Shown here: positions 14,755 through 16,939 of the stretch, piece by piece
How positions within the stretch are numbered: the stretch's first letter is position 1
Layout of the letters: every line of letters begins with the position of its first letter
From: an uncultured Campylobacter sp.
GTDB taxonomy: Bacteria > Campylobacterota > Campylobacteria > Campylobacterales > Campylobacteraceae
Direction: 5' to 3'
NCBI RefSeq assembly: GCF_938017705.1
Contig: NZ_CALIIS010000232.1
Span: 1-16,939, forward strand
DNA: 16,939 nucleotides
The notes under the pieces: model-generated
What the model saw: the letters and a program-made list of their open reading frames with translations, nothing else
Told to the model about the DNA's origin: nothing
Databases searched by the model: none
Translations under genes and position numbers: made by a program

Positions 14755-14779
14755 GGCGCTAAATTTAACGGAGGCGGGT

Positions 14780-15331
14780 ATGAAAAAATTTCTATTTTTG
14801 GCGCTATTTTGCGCACTTGCGGCAAACTGCGGCGAGAGCGCGCGAGCGGATAAAATTTCCGTAGCGGACAAAACAACGAGTATCGGCGGGACCCAAAGCG
14901 CGCACTTTCTAAAGAGCGGCGAAGCAAGCGCCGGCTCGCAAAGCAGCGCCGATGTGGTCATCCAAACGGACGGAATTTCGCGGGCGGATCTGCAAAGCTG
15001 CATCGTAAAAAGCGACGAAGGCTCCTGCGATCGCGTAGCGCGCGGTCTGAAAAGCGGCTGCGAGCGAAAAGATCAGCTGTCGTGCTTTTTCTACGCAGAT
15101 GCGCTTGGGCGCGGCTTGGGCATAGAGAAGGACGTAGTGGCGTCGTTTGAGCTTTTTCGCGAGCAGTGCGATGCCGGCAGTAGCGAAGCTTGCTACGAGC
15201 TGTCGGTCAAATATCTCCAAGGAATCGGCACCCCTCAGAGCTTTGAGCTCTCGGGGCAGGCGCTAGACAGGGCGTGCAAAATGCACAACAAGCGCGCCTG
15301 CGCGGTGCTCGATCTACTGCCGAAAAATTAG
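14780..15331 (+). CDS. Secreted cysteine-rich Sel1-repeat (Hcp-like) protein, 1
   Basis: 183 residues. ATG at 14780 follows GGAGG by 5 nt and opens a signal peptide (MKKFLFLALFCALAANC, cleavage probably near there; the C is not in a good lipobox). A low-complexity Ser/Ala/Thr linker (about 25-65) leads to Sel1-like alpha/alpha repeats. Cys pairs C94/C102, C130/C138 and C166/C174 are each CX7C and repeat with an exact 36-residue period, and C74/C83 begins the series, the pattern of Helicobacter cysteine-rich proteins in which each repeat is clamped by a disulphide. GRGLGIEKD and LQGIGTPQS are repeat turns. It is periplasmic or secreted; the role is unknown, with Hcp relatives reported to bind peptidoglycan or interact with host cells. 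Confidence 0.85.
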   Translation: MKKFLFLALFCALAANCGESARADKISVADKTTSIGGTQSAHFLKSGEASAGSQSSADVVIQTDGISRADLQSCIVKSDEGSCDRVARGLKSGCERKDQLSCFFYADALGRGLGIEKDVVASFELFREQCDAGSSEACYELSVKYLQGIGTPQSFELSGQALDRACKMHNKRACAVLDLLPKN

Positions 15332-15475
15332 CGCGACAGAGGCGATAAAATTCCAAGCTTCGATCGCAAATAGGGCGCGTAAGCCTTTGAAATTTTAGCA
15401 GGCGGCGAGTGCGACACGCGATGAAGCAGTAAATCGGAGCGCGCGAGCGGATAAATAAAATCAAAAGGAGCAGAG

Positions 15476-15994
15476 ATGGAAGCTTTAAAGCTTGCGCTGG
15501 CTGCGGCGCTGGTGCTTAGTTTAGCAAACGCGGACGGCAAAGCTAAAGAGTTTAAATTTAGCGGTGCAAAAACTAGCGCGCTTTTAGCAAAATGCAGCAA
15601 AAAAGATGCCACCGCATGCTACGAAGCGGCGATGAGATACGAGCTGGGCGGTCGCGGCGTCGTGCGAAACCGCCTCAAAGCGCAGGGCTTTTTCGCAGAC
15701 GCGTGCGAGCTCGCCACCCTCGCCGAGCGGAAGCAGGGAGATAAAATGAGCGGCGCAGGCGAGCACGCGATGAGCGATCTGCGCGAGCGAGCCTGCCTAG
15801 GCAACGCTGCGGCGCTGGAGAGTTTCGCGAGCGGGCAATGCCGCAGCCTCGTGATATACGACGAGCTTTGCGAGGGCGGCTCGCAGGAGGCGTGCGACAA
15901 TCTGGCGCGAATGAAGCGCGATGGCTGGGCGCCAAAGGAGAGCTGCAGTGAGGAGATAGTCGCAAAATTCGGCGACGGCAAGCCGCAGAGATGA
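15476..15994 (+). CDS. Secreted cysteine-rich Sel1-like protein, 2
   Basis: 172 residues. ATG at 15476 follows AAAAGGAGCAGAG. The signal peptide is MEALKLALAAALVLSLANA with cleavage after ANA (19/20). CX7C pairs are C40/C48 and C132/C140, with further Cys at 77, 107, 122 and 157. YELGGRGVVRN (55-65) is a Sel1-type turn. The middle (80-105, charged and with no Cys) has lost the regular repeat, so only the first and last repeats look intact. It lies 144 bp after protein 1 on the same strand, and the two look like diverged products of one duplication. Some Sel1 search models may miss it. Confidence 0.75.
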   Translation: MEALKLALAAALVLSLANADGKAKEFKFSGAKTSALLAKCSKKDATACYEAAMRYELGGRGVVRNRLKAQGFFADACELATLAERKQGDKMSGAGEHAMSDLRERACLGNAAALESFASGQCRSLVIYDELCEGGSQEACDNLARMKRDGWAPKESCSEEIVAKFGDGKPQR

Positions 15995-16026
15995 AATTCC
16001 GCCCTATTTTGCGGCGGTAGAATTTT
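15994..16026 (+). terminator. Probable terminator after the Sel1-like genes
   Basis: CCGCC (15999-16003), 9-nt loop, GGCGG (16013-16017), extended beyond a TAG bulge by AAATT (15994-15998) with AATTT (16021-16025), then TAAAATTTT. It starts at the stop codon of the second Sel1-like gene. Confidence 0.5.
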
Positions 16027-16269
16027 AAAATTTTGCAAGTATAAAATTTGCCGAAATTTTATAGAGCTCGACCGAAAATGGTAACAAGGCGGGCTAAATT
16101 TGAATTCTAAAACGCGTTTAAATTCATGTATTAAGCGGCGTCAATTTTTGGACTCAGAGAGATTAGAATTTACGCGGCAAGGCTCTTTGAATTAAAAATC
16201 TCGTGTAACGGCTGGAGCTACAATTTTAAGAACCAGAATTTAAACAAATCTGCAATTTAGCCGCGGCGA

Positions 16270-16278
16270 TGATATAAT
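16270..16278 (+). promoter_or_regulatory. Isolated extended -10 promoter
   Basis: TGATATAAT with CTGCAA (16250-16255) at 17-bp spacing. No open frame or ribosome-binding site follows, so it may drive a non-coding transcript. Confidence 0.35.
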
Positions 16279-16454
16279 TTTTAGAATTTTGCAAGCGTAA
16301 AATATCAAAATTTTGCGTATCTACGTCGAGCCGCTCCCAAAAAAAGCGCGAAATTGGAATTTTAAACTACCGTCTTGTGCGAGGAAGCGATAATTTTAAG
16401 CAGCTAGAATTTCAATTAATGCGGATTAAAATTCAAGCGTAACAGGCAAATGCG

Positions 16455-16472
16455 TGCATCGCAAGCGATGCA
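16455..16472 (+). terminator. Hairpin downstream of the isolated promoter
   Basis: TGCATCG, loop CAAG, CGATGCA (16455-16472), followed only by ATTTC, so the U-tract is poor. Together with the -10 at 16270 it bounds a possible RNA of about 190 nt. Confidence 0.35.
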
Positions 16473-16907
16473 ATTTCAAATATGAGTTCAAGGCTCGCTA
16501 GACACGGAATTTAAACGCCACGAGCGATAAATTTCAAAACGCTTATTTTAAAATTGCGAGGCGAGGATTTAAATTTAAGTGCGGTGAGCGATTAAATTGC
16601 AAAAGGAAGCTTAAATTTAAATATCGCAGCTCACAAATTATGCGATGAAATTTTGCGCCTAAATTCCGCAAGATTTGGTGTGAGATAAGCGTTTAATGAT
16701 ATCGTAGCTAGATCATTAAACCAAGCTTCAATCACGCTTAAAACCCTATTTACGGAGCGCTCGCGCAAGCGGGTATTGCAAACCGCCGAGGCAAAAAAGC
16801 TTAATCGGAAGCGTTTGTGGCGTATCCCAACCGACCGCCCCCCATATTTTGCTCTATAGCCTAGCTCGCGCACGAAATTTAGATTTTGAAATTTAGCGCA
16901 AAAATAT

Positions 16908-16913
16908 TATAAT
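16908..16913 (+). promoter_or_regulatory. -10 box of a gene beyond the right edge
   Basis: Perfect TATAAT, followed at 16931 by GGCTAGGACGGA, close to the GGCTAGGACAGCG that precedes the DUF475 ATG. A rightward gene very probably starts a few bases beyond the window. Confidence 0.5.
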
Positions 16914-16939
16914 TTCGCCCAAATCACGGCTAGGACGGA

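Larger units (their letters stand above)
15995..16939. other. Gene-free stretch, 945 bp
   Basis: No gene is supported. It holds an AT-rich mixture of AATTT words and short GC words, an isolated extended -10 (TGATATAAT, 16270-16278), a hairpin (16455-16472), and an imperfect repeat AATTTTAAG-N4/5-AGAATTT at about 16222 and 16392. One 80-codon leftward frame (16631-16873) begins with GTG and has no ribosome-binding site. At the right edge there is a -10 and a ribosome-binding site for a gene outside. Confidence 0.65.

Noticed and set aside
16631..16873. 80-codon leftward frame in the right spacer
   Set aside because: It begins with GTG, has no ribosome-binding site, shows no recognisable domain and has a composition like the surrounding spacer.
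1..16939. tRNA, rRNA, insertion sequence or phage genes
   Set aside because: No tRNA-like T-loop sequences, rRNA segments, transposase, integrase or phage structural genes were seen on either strand.

Overview
The window reads as chromosomal DNA of an epsilonproteobacterium, most likely one of the higher-GC Campylobacter species (C. gracilis, showae or rectus type). This rests on the gene families present (CjaA-like solute-binding proteins, Hcp-like Sel1 proteins, a CfrA/FepA-type receptor with a PepSY membrane protein), on intergenic DNA full of AAATTT/AAATTTTA words, and on promoters whose only strong element is the -10 box. No species call is possible by eye.

Layout. (1) 2-889 (+): 3' part of a D-2-hydroxyacid dehydrogenase cut by the window edge. 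(2) 1079-5310: an iron-siderophore type locus. A TonB-dependent receptor and a PepSY membrane protein are transcribed leftward, and an AraC/PchR-type regulator rightward. The 109-bp gap between them carries overlapping promoters and an 18-bp direct repeat with a 21-bp period just upstream of the receptor -35, as expected for an AraC-family operator. (3) 5534-8856 (-): four consecutive paralogous family-3 periplasmic solute-binding proteins with no permease or ATPase in view, preceded by a leader with a GC-rich palindrome. (4) 8857-9470: gene-free and AT-rich, with a perfect 24-bp palindrome. (5) 9471-9915 (-): a small four-helix membrane protein gene broken by one extra base. (6) 9916-10219: gene-free, with an 8-bp tandem repeat of about six copies. 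(7) 10220-11539 (-) and 11627-12637 (+): a Na+/H+ antiporter-family transporter and a TerC-like DUF475 membrane protein, divergent from close-set -10 boxes. (8) 12684-13550 (-): an alpha/beta hydrolase. (9) 13674-14138 (-): what looks like only the C-terminal end of a WYL regulator. (10) 14211-15994 (+): a redoxin-family peroxiredoxin and two secreted cysteine-rich Sel1/Hcp-like proteins. (11) 15995-16939: no convincing gene, but an isolated extended -10 followed by a hairpin, and a -10 plus ribosome-binding site at the right edge for a gene outside the window.

How the parts may work together. The strongest functional unit is the iron locus: the receptor imports a ferric chelate, the PepSY protein probably helps release or reduce iron at the inner membrane, and the AraC protein probably senses the chelate and activates the receptor operon while repressing itself. 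The four binding proteins probably widen or tune amino-acid capture for a permease encoded elsewhere. The rest looks like ordinary accessory and housekeeping DNA with two decaying genes. I did not find a clearly new multi-gene defence or mobile system; the least ordinary features are the four-fold binding-protein array with its structured leader and the AraC-type operator arrangement.
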